This document shows, piece by piece, positions 45,150 through 57,605 of a stretch of DNA of 64,000 nt. The position numbers and the translations under genes were made by a program. The notes under the pieces were generated by a model. That model was not told the DNA's origin. It saw nothing but the letters and a program-made list of their open reading frames with translations, and did no database searches. This stretch comes from Myotis daubentonii. Taxonomy: Eukaryota > Chordata > Mammalia > Chiroptera > Vespertilionidae. The stretch covers positions 104,773,726-104,837,725 of the forward strand of contig NC_081861.1 in NCBI RefSeq assembly GCF_963259705.1. The letters run 5' to 3'. Position 1 is the stretch's first letter. Every line of letters starts with the position of its first letter.

Positions 45150-47480
45150 GGAGCTTTTCCCCATTTTTCCCTCTTCATTGGCTCAGAGAAACAACTCTCC
45201 AGAATGGGAATGAATCTTCCTCTGTCCTTGTTGACACTGGAGCCACACTGTCAGTACTCAGCCCCACAGTAGTTATAAATCAGCCCCAGCTTCAGAATAC
45301 TAAAACAGTTCAAATAGTGGGGATCTCTAATGAACCTCAACAGGTTCTTGTCTCTGAACTATACCTTTATGTTTGGGCCCTTTGAGATATTCTCTTTTCT
45401 CCTTAGTTCCTCTACTATTTATTTTTAAGCCTAATTTAAAAAAGTATAATGCTAGAAATTATTTCTCCCCAAAGGGGGAAATAATTCTATAATTTGACAG
45501 TAACCATTAAAATAACAAATCAGTTGAATTAAATGACCCTTCAACATCTTTTATTTGCTCCATTTCTGACAGCACTATAGCTAAATCAGGGAGCACTGAT
45601 CATTTGTCCATATTGGATCAGCTACCATCTTTTTTATGGGCAAAATTTTCAACTGATATTGGCAGGATCCACAGTTCACCTCTTATCAAGATTCAAATAG
45701 ATCCCTCAACTCTACTTCCTAGAATCAATTAAAACCCCACAAATAAAGAAGCCCTTCAAGGTATAAAGTCATAATAGGAGATCATAAGGCTCAGAACTCC
45801 ATTATCCCTTGCAGTATTTCTGTAATACTCCTGTTTTACTGTGAGAAAACCAAAGGGCCAATGATAGAGATTTGTTCAGAATGATCAAGCAATAAACAAC
45901 GTTATCCCTCAACACAGCCTGTTGATCCTAATACTCATAGGCTAATAATATCCATCTCAAATGAAAGTAAATTATTTATTGTAAATGATATATGCAGTAC
46001 ATTCTTTAACATTCAAGTTGATGAAGTTAGCCATACCTTTTTGCCCTCACTCAAGAAGAAAAACAAATCCTGAAGGCTGATCTAGATAACATAATGTTCC
46101 CTAGGGATTCTACTTTGTTGCAATATGTGAATGATTTACTTCTTTGCTATTCCTACCAAGTCTCTTAACAGGAAAGCAAGATCCACTTGCCAAAGGTTTT
46201 TTAGCCTTTAAGGGACAAACCAATAAGGAAAAATTACAGTTTTGTCCCAACCCAACTTTGATATATAAGGCATCTGATAAAGAAGAGGGGCTGTATCTAG
46301 TTACAGATAGGCTTCATGGTGTCTTAAATTTCCCCAAAATTGTATCCAAAATCTCTCTTATGGCCAAACCTGTGTATGTTTTACTAAAGAACAACAACCT
46401 TTACCCAATTTTATGAGAGCAGTATGATATAACCTTTAAAGGGAATGTCTTTAGGGTACTCACCCTCATTGACATGAAGGGAAGCAAAGTTTTGCCACCT
46501 CCAAAACTGTGCCTTTGGAGATATTGATTTTAAGCTGGTTATTAAGAAACAAACAAAAAAACGTAGAAAGAACTTTTGACACACACACACCCTTTCTTGC
46601 CTAAAAGATTCAAAGGGAAAAGCCTACTCCAAGAAGGAATTTTTAGGATGTTCATCTTACCAAACTAATTTGAATTTGCTATGGTGGATGGAAAGGACAT
46701 AAGCAGGGTTTTGTTTACTAGATTACCTCCTGTGTCTCATTGTTTCTGTGTTGCCCAGCAAAATTTACCAGATTTGTTCCCCTCTTCTTCAATTATCTTT
46801 AAATTTTCTACTTCCTTTGAAATCTCAGACTCATACCCCTATTTTCCTTTGTTCAAAATGGCATATATACCCAATTTTACTTCACTGTTTTTGGAAATTT
46901 TATGCTTATATGAATTCTCCGTGTGCTCATGTTTAAATTTGATTTTTTCCTGTTAATCTGTCTCTGTTAATTTATTATTTCAGCTAGAAGAACTTAGAAA
47001 GTGGGAGAGTATTTTAGCCCCCACAGACCAATAGGGTGTTATATCCAGAAATTGTACCTTGTGGCATGGGGATATCCCCCTTTCCTTAAAGCCATTATTG
47101 CCATGGCAGTTTTGGTTAAAGCCACCAAGGAAATTTTTGTGAAATTCATTCTAACCATATTTGTACCCCATACACTTCCTGCATTCTCATCATACTCTAC
47201 ATTTTTCAGTCAACCTCTTCACCTCTTATGAAATCCTTTTATTAACTGCTCCTCACATAACTCTTTTTTCACACTCTAATTACTCTGCTATTCTTCTCCC
47301 CTCCATTACTAATGATGCCCCTCATGACTGCTTAACACTGACAGATTATCTCCTGACCCCTTGTAATGATCTGTAGGAAACTCCTTTGAGTAACTCAGAC
47401 TTCTCATGGTGCATTGATGGTTCTTATTTATAAGTATGCTCCAAGAAGACAGAAATTATGCAGCACACTTTGTAACTTGA
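45150..47480 (+). pseudogene. ERV pol remnant (PR, RT, RNase H)
   Basis: The protease active-site motif DTGA is at 45233-45244, preceded by hydrophobic residues. RT fragments include a catalytic-box variant YVND at 46124-46135 (usual YVDD, so one catalytic aspartate is replaced). The RT thumb/connection trace LMAKPVYVLLKNN lies near 46358-46400, and a connection trace with LVAWGYPPFLKAI near 47056-47095. RNase H starts with CIDGSYL at about 47410-47430, retaining the first catalytic aspartate, and then the frame ends. Many stops; non-functional. Confidence 0.7.
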
Positions 47481-47700
47481 AGATTCCATCTATTAAGAAA
47501 GAAACACCTCCAGAAAGACTCTCTTTAACCTTTCTGGAAAGGCCCCTATCAGGTACTGTCTCCAAATCCTTGTGCTGCCAACCTCCAGGGCATAGACTCC
47601 TTGACTTGTGTGACACACTTAAAGAATGCACCTCACCCTGACTGGACTTACACAACAACAGGTGACCTGAAGGTGAAGATTCCTGAAATTGGAACAAATA

Positions 47701-48219
47701 GCATCTGATGAGGCAGCTTTCCCAAGATGTTTAGAACAGGACAGTTAGAAGGTTTAAATTCAGAGAAGTCTCTCTTTCATCCAGACTATGAAGTGACTCT
47801 GGATTCTAATCCAATTCAAAGTCTCTGAATTTGCAACCTAAAGGTTGTATTATTAATAAGACATTATGTTTTGAAATAACAATACTCTTCAATTGCTTCA
47901 TGTTTTATTCATGCATAGTGTCTTCCCAATGCATTTATTTAATTCAGTTTTGAGTATACTTTTGGTGTGCTCACTATTCTAAGATACAGATTTTAGATAG
48001 AAATGCCAGAGAAATCTATCTCCTATTGTTCCTTGTTACTCAAATGTGATAACAATAGGCTTCCAATCTATGAACTTTCCCTCTGAAATGAGACATGACA
48101 CCCAGAAAAGGTCATTTGTAGCATTGAGGGATAAAAGTCCACTGAATCAGGAAAAACATGACTCTTGATCAGAAATGCTTTCAGGGAAAGATCCTAATCA
48201 AAAGACAGAAATGTGAAAA
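47701..48219. other. No recognised feature
   Basis: AT-rich sequence between the ERV remnant and the Helitron array. It may contain decayed ERV 3' sequence. Nothing specific could be supported. Confidence 0.35.
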
Positions 48220-48934
48220 TCTATATATATATATAAAAGCCTAAGCGACCGTCACAGCTGAACGGATGACCGAACAGGCTATGTGGGGCATCCAGGCCGG
48301 CAGGGGGGTTAGTGAGGGACAATCAAATGACTGAGCAGTGGGCTGCAAAGATGGTGGCACCCACAGCCAATAAGGAGGGAATATGTTAATTGACTGTCCT
48401 ACTCTCAAAGAGGGCAGCTCCCACAGCCAATAAGGAGGGAATATGCTAATTGACTGGCCCACCCTCAAAGATGACAGCACGCACAGCCACAAGATGGTGG
48501 TGCCCAGTCCCCTCAGCTCCACCAGGGCAACAGGCATGTGGCAAGACTAGGCACACCCCTAGGTAGGCCTAGTCGCCCTGCATGCCTGCCTCCTGAGACC
48601 CCCAGTCCCCTCAGCCCCCAACCACCTACTGCCAGCCTGAGGAGCAGGAAGCCTCAGATGTTGGCTGCCCAGCTGCTCATGGCTGGCCCAAGGTGCAGGC
48701 AAACCTTGGGTGATGGCTGCTCAGCAGCCCAGGGTTGCCCGAGGCTCAGGTAACCAGGCCAGCCAAGGCTTGCACTGCCGGCAGTGGCAGCAGCAGAGGT
48801 GTAATGAGGGCATTGCCATCCCCTGATCGCCAGGTCTCCTCCTGCCCTGAGGGCTCACACACTGTGAGAGGGGTCAGGCCGTGATGAGGGACTCCCTGCT
48901 CCAGTGCATGAATTTTCATGCACCGGGCCTCTAG
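48220..48934 (+). mobile_element. Helitron, first in head-to-tail array (C type)
   Basis: The 5' end TCTATATATATATATAAAAGCC follows an A. The 3' end has hairpin GTGCATGAA/TTCATGCAC (48904-48923) and CCGGGCCTCTAG, with CTAG at 48931-48934. It contains two ~60-bp direct repeats (CACAGCCAATAAGGAGGGAATATG at about 48361 and 48421) and a GC-rich 3' half. Non-coding. The next Helitron begins at the very next base. Confidence 0.85.
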
Positions 48935-49581
48935 TCCTATCTAATAAAAGAGATACATGGTAATTAGCCATACCTCTGCTACCCTTCCCATTGGCTAATC
49001 AGAGCAATATGCAAATTAACTGCCATCCAATATGGTGGCCGGCAGTCAGGCAGCTTGAAGCGAACATGAGGCTTGCTTGCTTCAGTGACGGAGGAAGCTA
49101 ACGTTCCCCACCTGCCGCTGCCGGCCTCTGAGCTTGCAGTTTGAAACATTGTTACAAATATAGAAGCTAAACAAAACCCCAGAAACCTGCTTTCAGCCAG
49201 CTGGGATCTCAGAGCTGGAGTTGAAACAGTGTTTCCATTATAGAACCAAAACAAACCAGATACCTGCTTTCAGCAGCAGAGGCCTCAGAGCTGGAGCCAA
49301 GTCTCAGAGCTAAAGCTGGCCCAGAATAAATTAAAAAAAAAAGAAAAAAAGGAGTGGTTGGGAGCTTCAGTCACCTGCCAGCCTGAAAACAGCCCTCAGC
49401 CCCTCACCCAGACTGGCCAGGCACCCCAGTGGGGACCCCCACCCTGAAGGGGTGTGACCGGCTGCAAACAGCCATCAGCCCCTCACCCAGGCTGGCCAGG
49501 CACCCAAGCGGGACCCCCAACCTGATCCAGGACACCCTTCAGGACAAACCAGCCGCCCCCCACCCGTGCACCAGGCCTCTA
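48935..49581 (+). mobile_element. Helitron 'B' unit in array
   Basis: The 5' end TCCTATCTAATAAAAGAGAT immediately follows the preceding CTAG. ATTGG (48990-48994) and octamer ATGCAAAT (49009-49016) lie near the 5' end. Two ~80-bp repeats lie at 49375-49525. The 3' end GGCCTCTA lacks the final G and joins the next unit. Confidence 0.85.
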
Positions 49582-50414
49582 TCCTATATAGTAAAAGGGT
49601 AATATGCCTCCCGGCACCAGGATCAGCGTGACAGGGGGCAGCACCCAAACCCCCTGATCGCCCTGCGGCTCTGTTTGTGACAGGGGAAGGCGCCCCAACC
49701 CCCTGATCAGCCCTGCTCTGTGCCTGATAGGGGGGAGCTCCCCAACCCCCTGATCGCCCTGCGGCTCTGTGTGTGACAAGGTGCGGCTCCCCAACCCCCT
49801 GATCGGCCCTGCTTTATGTGTGACAGGGTGCAGCGCCCCAACCCCCACCCCACGGGCCCTGCTCTGTGTGTGACGGTGTAGAGCCATAACCTCCCCATCG
49901 GCTCTGCCCTGAGTGTGACAGGGTGCGGCGCCCCAACCCCCTGATCCACCCTGCTCTGTGTGTGATGGGGCGGTGCCCCAACTCCCCTATCAGCTCTACT
50001 CTGTGAGTGACAGGGGGGAGCTCCCCAACCCCCTGATTGACCCTGCTCTGTGCGTGACAGGGTATGGAGCCCCAACCCCCCTGATGGGCCCTGCTCTGTG
50101 ACTGACAGGGGGCAGCGCCCCAACCCCCTGATTGGCCCTGCTCTGTGCATGACAGGGGGTGGCACAGCAACCTCCCGATCTGCCCTGCTCTGTGCATGAC
50201 AGGGGGTGGTTCCCCAACTCCCCAATCATCCCTGCTCTGAGCCCTACCAGGGGCTGCACCTAGGGATTGGGCTTGCCCTCTGCCACCTGAGAGCAGGTCT
50301 AAGCCAGCAGGTCGTTATCTCCCGAGGGGTCCCAGACTGCAAGAGGGCATAGGCGGGGCTGAGGGACCCCCCCTCCCCTCCGAGTGCACAAATTTTTGTG
50401 CACCGAGCCTCCAG
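49582..50414 (+). mobile_element. Helitron 'A' unit in array, with minisatellite
   Basis: The 5' end TCCTATATAGTAAAAGGG is followed by about 13 ~47-bp units (49620-50255). The 3' hairpin has arms GTGCACAAA/TTTGTGCAC (50384-50403), and the terminus is CCAG (50411-50414) instead of CTAG. Long repetitive minus-strand open frames arise from the minisatellite. Confidence 0.85.
49620..50255. repeat. ~47-bp minisatellite inside Helitron A
   Basis: About 13 units, the reverse complement of those at 12.9-13.5 and 18.7-19.3 kb, with their own unit order. Confidence 0.9.
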
Positions 50415-50662
50415 TATATATATAAAAGCCTAAGCGACCATTATGACTGGACAACTGGTTGGTAGCTATGATGTGCACTGACCACCAGGGGGCATATGCT
50501 TAATGCAGGAGCTTCCCCCTGGTGGTCAGTACACTCTCACAGCCAACCTTCTTTGGTCCCTCTCCCTGGACTGGGCAAGATGGCCCGATCACCAGCCAGG
50601 CTGAGGGCAGGGCCAAGCTGAGGGACCCCATCTGTGCATGAATTTTTGCACCGGGCCTCTAG
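50415..50662 (+). mobile_element. Short Helitron 'D', last in array
   Basis: The 5' end TATATATATAAAAGCCTAAGCGACC begins immediately after the preceding CCAG. The 3' end CCGGGCCTCTAG has CTAG at 50659-50662 and is followed by T. At 248 bp it is the shortest unit. It carries CCACCAGGGGGCA (50482-50494) and inverted TTCCCCCTGGTGG (50513-50525). Confidence 0.85.
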
Positions 50663-50920
50663 TTTATAAACATAAAATGCATTTACAATGGAGTCAGGAG
50701 GCTAGAAGAGAGAACTTTCGCACATGTCACTCAACATATACTACTGACCTCAACAGGAAGAGACTTACCTTACATCTCCAACAGGAAATGATACTCTTTT
50801 TACCTTTGCAGGAGGAAGAAAATATTTTTCATTGTCCAGTATCATCTCAGCCAATAGGAGACTGCCATAAGCTGCCCAATGAAGATTCACTATACACACT
50901 TTGACTTTCAGTTTCCTCCA
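50663..50920. other. No recognised feature
   Basis: Unassigned sequence between the Helitron array and an L1 fragment. The open frame at 50638-50904 overlaps the Helitron end and has no recognisable domain. Confidence 0.4.
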
Positions 50921-51190
50921 ATATACTTTTTTTTCCTTTTTATTGAATTTATTGGGGATGACAGTGGTTATACAATTATATAGATTTTGGGTACACAATT
51001 CTACAATACTTCATCTGTACACTGTATTATGTATTCACCACCCAAATTTAAATATCCTTCCATCACCATTTATTCCCCATACCCTCCTTCACCTCTTCTC
51101 ATTCCCCTCCCCCAAACCTCAGCATTAAACACACTGTTGTCCATTTCCATGAGTTTTTCTTGTGTTTGTTTTTTCTTTTTTTTTGCTAAA
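50921..51190 (-). mobile_element. LINE-1 3' UTR fragment, antisense
   Basis: TTTTTATTGAATTTATTGGGG..., CACCACCCAAATTTAAATATCCTTCCATCACC and CACTGTTGTCCATTTCCATGAG match the antisense 3' UTR seen at 17.04-17.24 and 31.03-31.15 kb. Confidence 0.8.
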
Positions 51191-52226
51191 TCCCAAGTTC
51201 ATAGAGGAGATTTTCTCTGGACTTGCATGTGATTCATCATTGGAACACATGTCCTGAATTGCAATTCTTTATTGTTCCCAAAGAAACCCATTTTGCTGGA
51301 GAAATCTCTGGCTATTTGTTTAAGGCCAATACTTGTTAAGCAGATGGCACGATAATATAGACCTGCAGGGGTGTGTGTGTGTGTGTGAATAGGCAAGAGA
51401 ATGCAAAACTGATAAATTTAGGAAACTACAAAAAGATAAGTAAGGTTAATGGGGGAAAGAGGTAGATGTAATTAAAAGATAGGAAAAGTGTGCTCTATAG
51501 AAAATTGTTTCAATGAACAAGTATGAAGTTTAGATTTTAACACTTCTCAGAAATTAGTGTGTCATCTGGATGTATTCATTTAAAATTCAAATATATTTTC
51601 CCCAACTTTAAAGTCTGGGTCAGGGCTCAGGAATCTGCTTATTTATTAAGTTCTCCAGATGATTCTGAGGGATGTGGTTTTCCTACACCACACTGTGATA
51701 AACTTTCTGCTGCAGCTACATAAACTTAAACTTACGTTTTAGAGACATCCCTTTAATACTGCTGTTCCCAACTATAGCTGCACATTAGAATAATTAAAGT
51801 TGGGATCCAGATATTATGGTCTTTAAAGTTCCTCAGGTGATTCCACAGTTCAGTCAAGATTGAACAGCCCTGATTTAGCAGCCAACGGGAGGGCAGATAT
51901 TGAAATATTAAAACATTAAAACTGGAAGTAAGAAGTTAACATATTATTGAAAATGTATAGGCAAAAGTGATGAGGATATGAGCAAAGTCAATATCTGGAG
52001 AGGTGGAGAGTGTGGGGAAACTGAGATATTAAAACTAGCTCATCTAGGATTTAATGATTAATTATATATGAGGTGAGGGAGTGGTCAATATTAAGGATGA
52101 TACCCAGGTTGCTGAGTTTGGGTTTGAGTGCTTGGAGGTGCCATTCAATAAGAGATGAGCCACAGAGGAAAATCAGATTTGGAAGAAGACTATCATTTTA
52201 TAGCAATGGTGGAGGATAAGGGAGAG
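51191..52226. other. No recognised feature
   Basis: Possibly unique DNA. A short (GT)n run is at 51369-51386. No coding or transposon signal could be supported. Confidence 0.4.
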
Positions 52227-52232
52227 GTGACC

Positions 52233-52944
52233 TGCCGGGAGCCAGTCCATCCTTGCTGTTTCAAGGGACCTGGCATATATGGCATACGGTTCTTAATATG
52301 TTTGCTCACCTTCTTGGCACTATGTGTTTTAACCAAGGTCACCTCTCCGAGAAAGGTTGAATCCCCAGGTAGGGATTTTCCCCTGAAGTTAGGGAGGGAA
52401 TAAAACCCCTCAACTAAGTGCCAGGCGGGTAATTAATCACTTTAACTATGAACAATCATGCTTAAGCTACATAATCTTTACTCCGTGGAATGGAGATAAG
52501 AAACACCCTAACCTTTGTAATAGAGATGGATAGGATTGAATCAACTGGTATAAATACAGATGTAACAAGACAGCAAGACACAGAACTAAGAAGACGACAG
52601 AACTTAGGAGACAGAACCTAGGCACAGAACCTACACAGAACGTTCTCTAGAGACAGAAGAACTTCGCTGGAGAGAACATGGCAAAAGATCCTGGACTGAA
52701 CCTGACTACAGAAATTGGCAAGAGAACCTGACTAGAACCTGGTGACTGAACCTGGCTGGAGAACCTGGACAGAACCTGGCTGGAGATCCTAACCAGAGCT
52801 TCGCTAGACATCCTGACCAGAACTTGGCTGGAGATCCTGGCTAGGCTGCTGATCAACTGAACGCTGTCTCCGTGTCCTTCCTTCTTCGCCGACTCCGTCC
52901 ACACCTTTGGAGACCCCTGGACCTGCTGGGGCTGGACCCTGGCA
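52233..52944 (+). mobile_element. Solo LTR of the 27.5-kb ERV family
   Basis: A 712-bp LTR starting TGCCGGGAGCC and ending GGACCCTGGCA, with the perfect 6-bp target duplication GTGACC at 52227-52232 and 52945-52950. TATAAATA is at 52549-52556. Compared with the provirus LTRs it has only one copy of the 61-bp U3 block and several substitutions, so it is a different subfamily or an older insertion. Confidence 0.9.
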
Positions 52945-52950
52945 GTGACC

Positions 52951-54555
52951 CAAAATTGTTGCTATTTTTTGTTATTGGTTCCCAGACTTTAGTGTACAAA
53001 AAGAGATCACCAGGGGTTTATTATCAACACAAATGTTTATTCTCCCCCATTTCCATTTAGGAGGTCTTGAAATGGATTCCAGTTATCTGCTTTTTTCTTT
53101 TGTTTTTTTAAACAACCCCAAGTACAGATTGTAAGACTTTGTTAAATGTACTGAGAAACATTTAGAAAATAAAGCTGAAGGTAAATTGGAAACTGCACTA
53201 AATATCTATTTCATGCCTATATAGTGACTGCTACTAGTGATTTAAAGATAGATATTAAACAATGTTTTTCTTTCTACAGTTTTATAAAATGTTCACAGTG
53301 TAATAGCTAAATGATTTAATGCATTGTTGAAATAGTAAAGCCCCAGCTATTAATGAATACCACTTAACCTAGGTTGTAATTAATTTTAATGAATGAAACA
53401 ATTTTTATTATTATTAAAAGTAACCAGTATATATGGAAGTGTATGCAGATCCATATGAGTAAACATCTTTTGTGTCATTATTGCTGATTCATTCCATCTT
53501 CAAGAATTTCAGAATTTCTTTGTTCTCCTTTGCCTTGTGAAACTTCAAAATAGTAAATAGAATTAAAATTAATTTGCAATATCAATGCTGATAATTCCCA
53601 ATTATTAAGTCATTAAACTCAAGTGTTTAGGTAAGTTTGCTAATTATCTTGTCTGGGCCTTTGCAAACTTGTGCCAGCTAAGTTAGATTTTTAAAAAATC
53701 TCCGGAGTATCAGTAAGTTCATATTCTGACATCTGATGAAAAATACTGCATAAGTTTCCCCAAACAAGCAGCATGAAATAGTTTCTTTTATGAAGTCTTT
53801 TTGTACTAAATTACAAATTGTTTCTTTAGGCATATATTCCATAAGTGGAGAAACCTGACCATCACACTTCATAAATATGTTATTTCACCATTAATATGAC
53901 CCCAAGATATAAAATAAAATAAAAATTAACTTTTACTCCACAATATTGCTTATCATTGAATATCTGAGATGATATTCAATGGTAGAGCCTTAGGGGTAGA
54001 AACCTTCATTCTCATATCTTGAAGTTTTTTCAAACTGACAGAAATATCTATTAATTCATACTTTATTTTGTAAATATCTAAAATTCTGCAGACTTCTTTC
54101 TGTCTCTACTTCACCGAAGTAAAGATATAAAACAATAAAAATATGTTAATCAACTGATTCCAAAGTGTTATGTTTAATTTTTATCTTCCCTGTCCATTAT
54201 GCTGCAGAAGAGGAACATATTTTAATGATGTGATGCTTCTTGGAGAAACAAAAGTTATATACTTTTTCATATATATATGTATATCACTTATATGTAGCAT
54301 ACATGCTATATAAATTTTATTATGTGTATGAACAATTATAGCAAGATATCAGTGGGGGCAGAAAATCTCTAATAGATTATAAATTTTTATCAGATTGATT
54401 TCATACCGCCTATAAAGTGGTATGGACATTTTTCTAATGGTTGAAATAGGCTTTTGAACTTATCACTGCATTAATTTATGCCAATATCTATGGTAGCTCT
54501 GTGTAGGAAACAGACATGATAACCAGATTTTAATTTTGAGGGAAGAGTGTGATAT
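52951..54555. other. No recognised feature
   Basis: About 1.6 kb of AT-rich DNA with no transposon ends that I recognise and no supported coding region. It may be unique sequence. Confidence 0.4.
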
Positions 54556-55343
54556 TAGAGAAATGACAGTGTGAGAGAGCCCCTTGACCTCTCACCCTGA
54601 AATTATAACAAGTTAACCAACTATAATTCAACAAAAAATTCCCTGCTCAATACAGAGGCATGCCTGACAGACCCATGCATTGAAACATCTAAAGGAGATA
54701 AACCTGGAACAAACAGGGAGGTGAGAAGGGAGGAAAGCACAGACAGCCCCCAGGCTCAGCACTGGAGTGGGGTGAAAGTCAGCCTAGTAGGCATTTCCTT
54801 CGGCCTGGAGGAACAAAGAGCTGCAGGGAGTAGCCCAGCAGAGCTAATACAAGCCAGCAGAGCAAACAGTGACTGAGCCAGCAGATGCCTAAAAGAGCAC
54901 AGTGTTCTGCCATGTAGCTCTCTATTGTCTGGCCTGGCATTGGTTTTTCAAACAAAGAAAAAGAACCACAGAGCCCTGCTGCCACTTGAACTCTCCAAAC
55001 TCACCCCCAGTTGCCCTTTGAGTCAGGTCGCAGAGCATTTTATCTGTAAACCAAGAGCTATTGCAGTAGAACCACTGTTTCCCTCTGTGACTGATCCCCG
55101 GGAGTGTTGCTTTGGGAGGCACCTCATAGAAGTCTGGGGTCACCATTATGGTGAGGGCAAAACAAACCCCACCCCCATGCAGTGCAGCTGTACTGTCTTA
55201 CTGAGGCTGTGGAGGTCAAGACTGGGAGATCACAGATATAAAACTGTTGCAATTCAGCAACATCCACTGGGAAATAGCAAAAAGACCTCTTCAGAGAAAG
55301 CTGCTATATAAAAGGCCATTAATATAGACAGGCATTCATACCT

Positions 55344-56110
55344 ATGCAAAGGAGAATAGAAAATACCATGAATAACCACAATAACAAGGATGATCAGAAA
55401 GAAAATGAAAAATCCCCAGAAAGCAAGGTGGAAAACATGGAAATATGTGATATAAATGACAGAGATTTCAAGGTTTCAGTTCTGAAAATACTCAATGAGA
55501 TGCAAGAAAATACAGACAGGCAATTCAGTGCACCCAGAAAATAAATCAATAAACAAAATGAGTACTTTACCTAAGGGATTTAAATTTTACAAAAGAACCA
55601 ATCAGAAATCCTGGAAATGGCCCTAGTGGGTTTGGCACAGTGGATAGAGCGGTGGCCTGTGGACTGAAGAGTCCCTGGTTCAATTCCAGTCAAGGGCACA
55701 TGCCTAGGTTGCTGGCTCTTTCCCCAGTAGGGGGCATGCAGGAGGCAGCCAATCAATGATTCTCTCTCATCATTGATGTTTCTCCCTCTCCCTTCCTCTC
55801 TGAAATCAATAAAAATATATATTTTTTTAAAAAGAAATCCTGGAAATGAAGCATGCAATTAAGGAGATTAAGAGTGAAACTACTAAGCATAGAAAACAGA
55901 GCCAAGCAGATGGAAGAAACAATAAGTGATATTAAAGATATTATTCTAGAAATGATAGAGAGGAAAGAAGAGAGAGACCTGAGCATAAAGAAAAATGAAA
56001 GAGTTCTACAAAAACTATCTAACTTCATCAGACAAAGCAATATTAGAAAATTGGCATTTCAGAAGAGCAAGAGAGGGAGCAGGAAACAGAGAGTGTATTC
56101 AAACAAATAG
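55344..56110 (+). pseudogene. LINE-1 ORF1 pseudogene
   Basis: The first piece (55344-55544) is an acidic/basic coiled-coil N-terminus (NNHNNKDDQKENEKS, MEICDINDRDFKVSVLKIL). After the SINE, a second piece (55853-56110) continues the coiled coil (IENRAKQMEETISDIKDIIL). The RRM/CTD part further on is decayed. The SINE target duplication restores continuity between the pieces. Confidence 0.75.
55620..55832 (+). mobile_element. VES-type SINE with 16-bp target duplication
   Basis: Head GCCCTAGTGGGTTTGGCACAG, B box GGTTCAATTCC, body CAATCAATGATTCTCTCTCATCATTGATG, A/T-rich tail. Perfect duplication AGAAATCCTGGAAATG at 55604-55619 and 55833-55848. Inserted in L1 ORF1. Confidence 0.95.
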
Positions 56111-57524
56111 TGCATAAGAACTTCCCAAATCTATGGAAAGAAATACATACTTGAATCCAAGAAGCAAACAGAACCACTAGTTACCTTGATTCAAAGAGGC
56201 CCTCTCCAATCACTTGCTATTAAAACTGTCAAAAATTAAAGACAAATAAAAAATTCTCAAAACAGGGAAAAGAAGGAAGTGACCTCCTTCTTTTCATCTG
56301 ACTTCTGAGAAAAGACTCTACATATCAGAAGAGAGAGGAATCAAATATTCATATATCTGAAAAAGAGAAATTACCAGCCATGAATAATATATCCAGCAAA
56401 ATTATCATTTAAATATGAAAGAGAAATAAAGATGGTCCAAGACATAAGAATCTGAGGGATTTTATCAGCAGAAAACCTCCATTGCAGTAAATATTCAAGG
56501 GAGTTATTCTACCTGAAACAAAGAATATAAGGTCACAACCCTATGAGTAAGATCACCACATAACTTACAGCATAAACAGGGATAATTTGTGATAACAAAA
56601 ACATAAAGAGGGGGTAAAGGTTTGGACTGGCAAAGGAGGAGGAAGATCAAATGCACTTAAAAGAAAAAAAGAAAATAACTACTGTATATATGCAAGTATG
56701 TTTTTTATAAAGCTAATGATAACCACACACAAAAATCCCCAAACCAGGACATATAGCTTAAAAAAAAATGAAGCAGAGGAAAGAAGTATGGAATACCACC
56801 AAGCAAAAACAATAGAAGTAAACAAAAGAAAACCAATGGTGGCACAGAGCTACCAGAAAACAAAAGATAAAATGGTTATAGGAAATCCTCATACATCAAT
56901 AATTGCCCTAAATGTAAATGGCCTGAATTCACCAATAAAGAGGCACATAGTAGCAGAGTAGATAAAAAAATAAAACCCAAGCATATGCTGCCTACAAGAG
57001 ACACATCTAAGCTGCAAAGACAAAGGCTGATTCAAAGTAAAAGGGTGGACAATGATTCTCCAAGCAAACAGTATCCACAGAAAAGCAGGTGTAGCCATAT
57101 TTATATCTGACAAAATAGATTTCAAGATAACAAGGGACAATGATGGACACTTTAAAATGATAAATGGGACACTATATCAAGAAAACATAACACTTCTTAA
57201 TATATACGTACCCAATCAGGAAGCACCAAAATATATAAAACAACTACTCACAGAACTAAAGGGAGAGACAGATGAAAATACAATCACACTCATGGACATT
57301 AATACTCCACTGAAAGCTCTGGAAATATTAACCAAACAGAAAATCAATAAATAAATATCAGCCTTAAATGAAACACTAGACCAAATGGACATAAATGACA
57401 TTTAGAGAACCTTTCATCCCAAAACATCTCATTATACATTCTTTTCCAGTGTGCATGGAACATTCTTAAGGATAAACCATATGTTGAGTCACAAAACTAG
57501 CGTCAACAAATTTAAGAACATTGA

Positions 57525-57605
57525 GGGCAACCTGCTCGAGTCCCCTCCTTACTGCAGGGAACTTTTTCTGTAATAAAACTTTGCTTTCGCTTTAAAAGAA
57601 ACAAA
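57525..57605 (+). mobile_element. Retrotransposed retroviral R-like tip (81 bp)
   Basis: Inserted in the L1 ORF2 with a 19-bp duplication (57506-57524 and 57606-57624, one mismatch). The insert reads GGGCAACCTGCTCGAGTCCC..., then AATAAAACTTTGCTTTCGC and an A-rich tail. This resembles the R region plus poly(A) of a gammaretroviral-type LTR transcript. A long duplication with an A-rich end indicates copying by L1 machinery rather than integrase. Confidence 0.7.

Larger units (their letters stand above)
43565..47700 (+). mobile_element. Decayed class I (gamma-like) ERV, gag-pol
   Basis: A leader-like stretch (43565-43811), gag remnant (from 43812), nucleocapsid zinc-knuckle trace, protease, RT, connection and RNase H traces occur in the correct order on the plus strand. 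All frames are interrupted by many stops and gaps. Integrase and env were not recognised after about 47480, and no LTR was identified on either side, so boundaries are approximate. It is a fossil provirus with no coding capacity. Confidence 0.7.
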
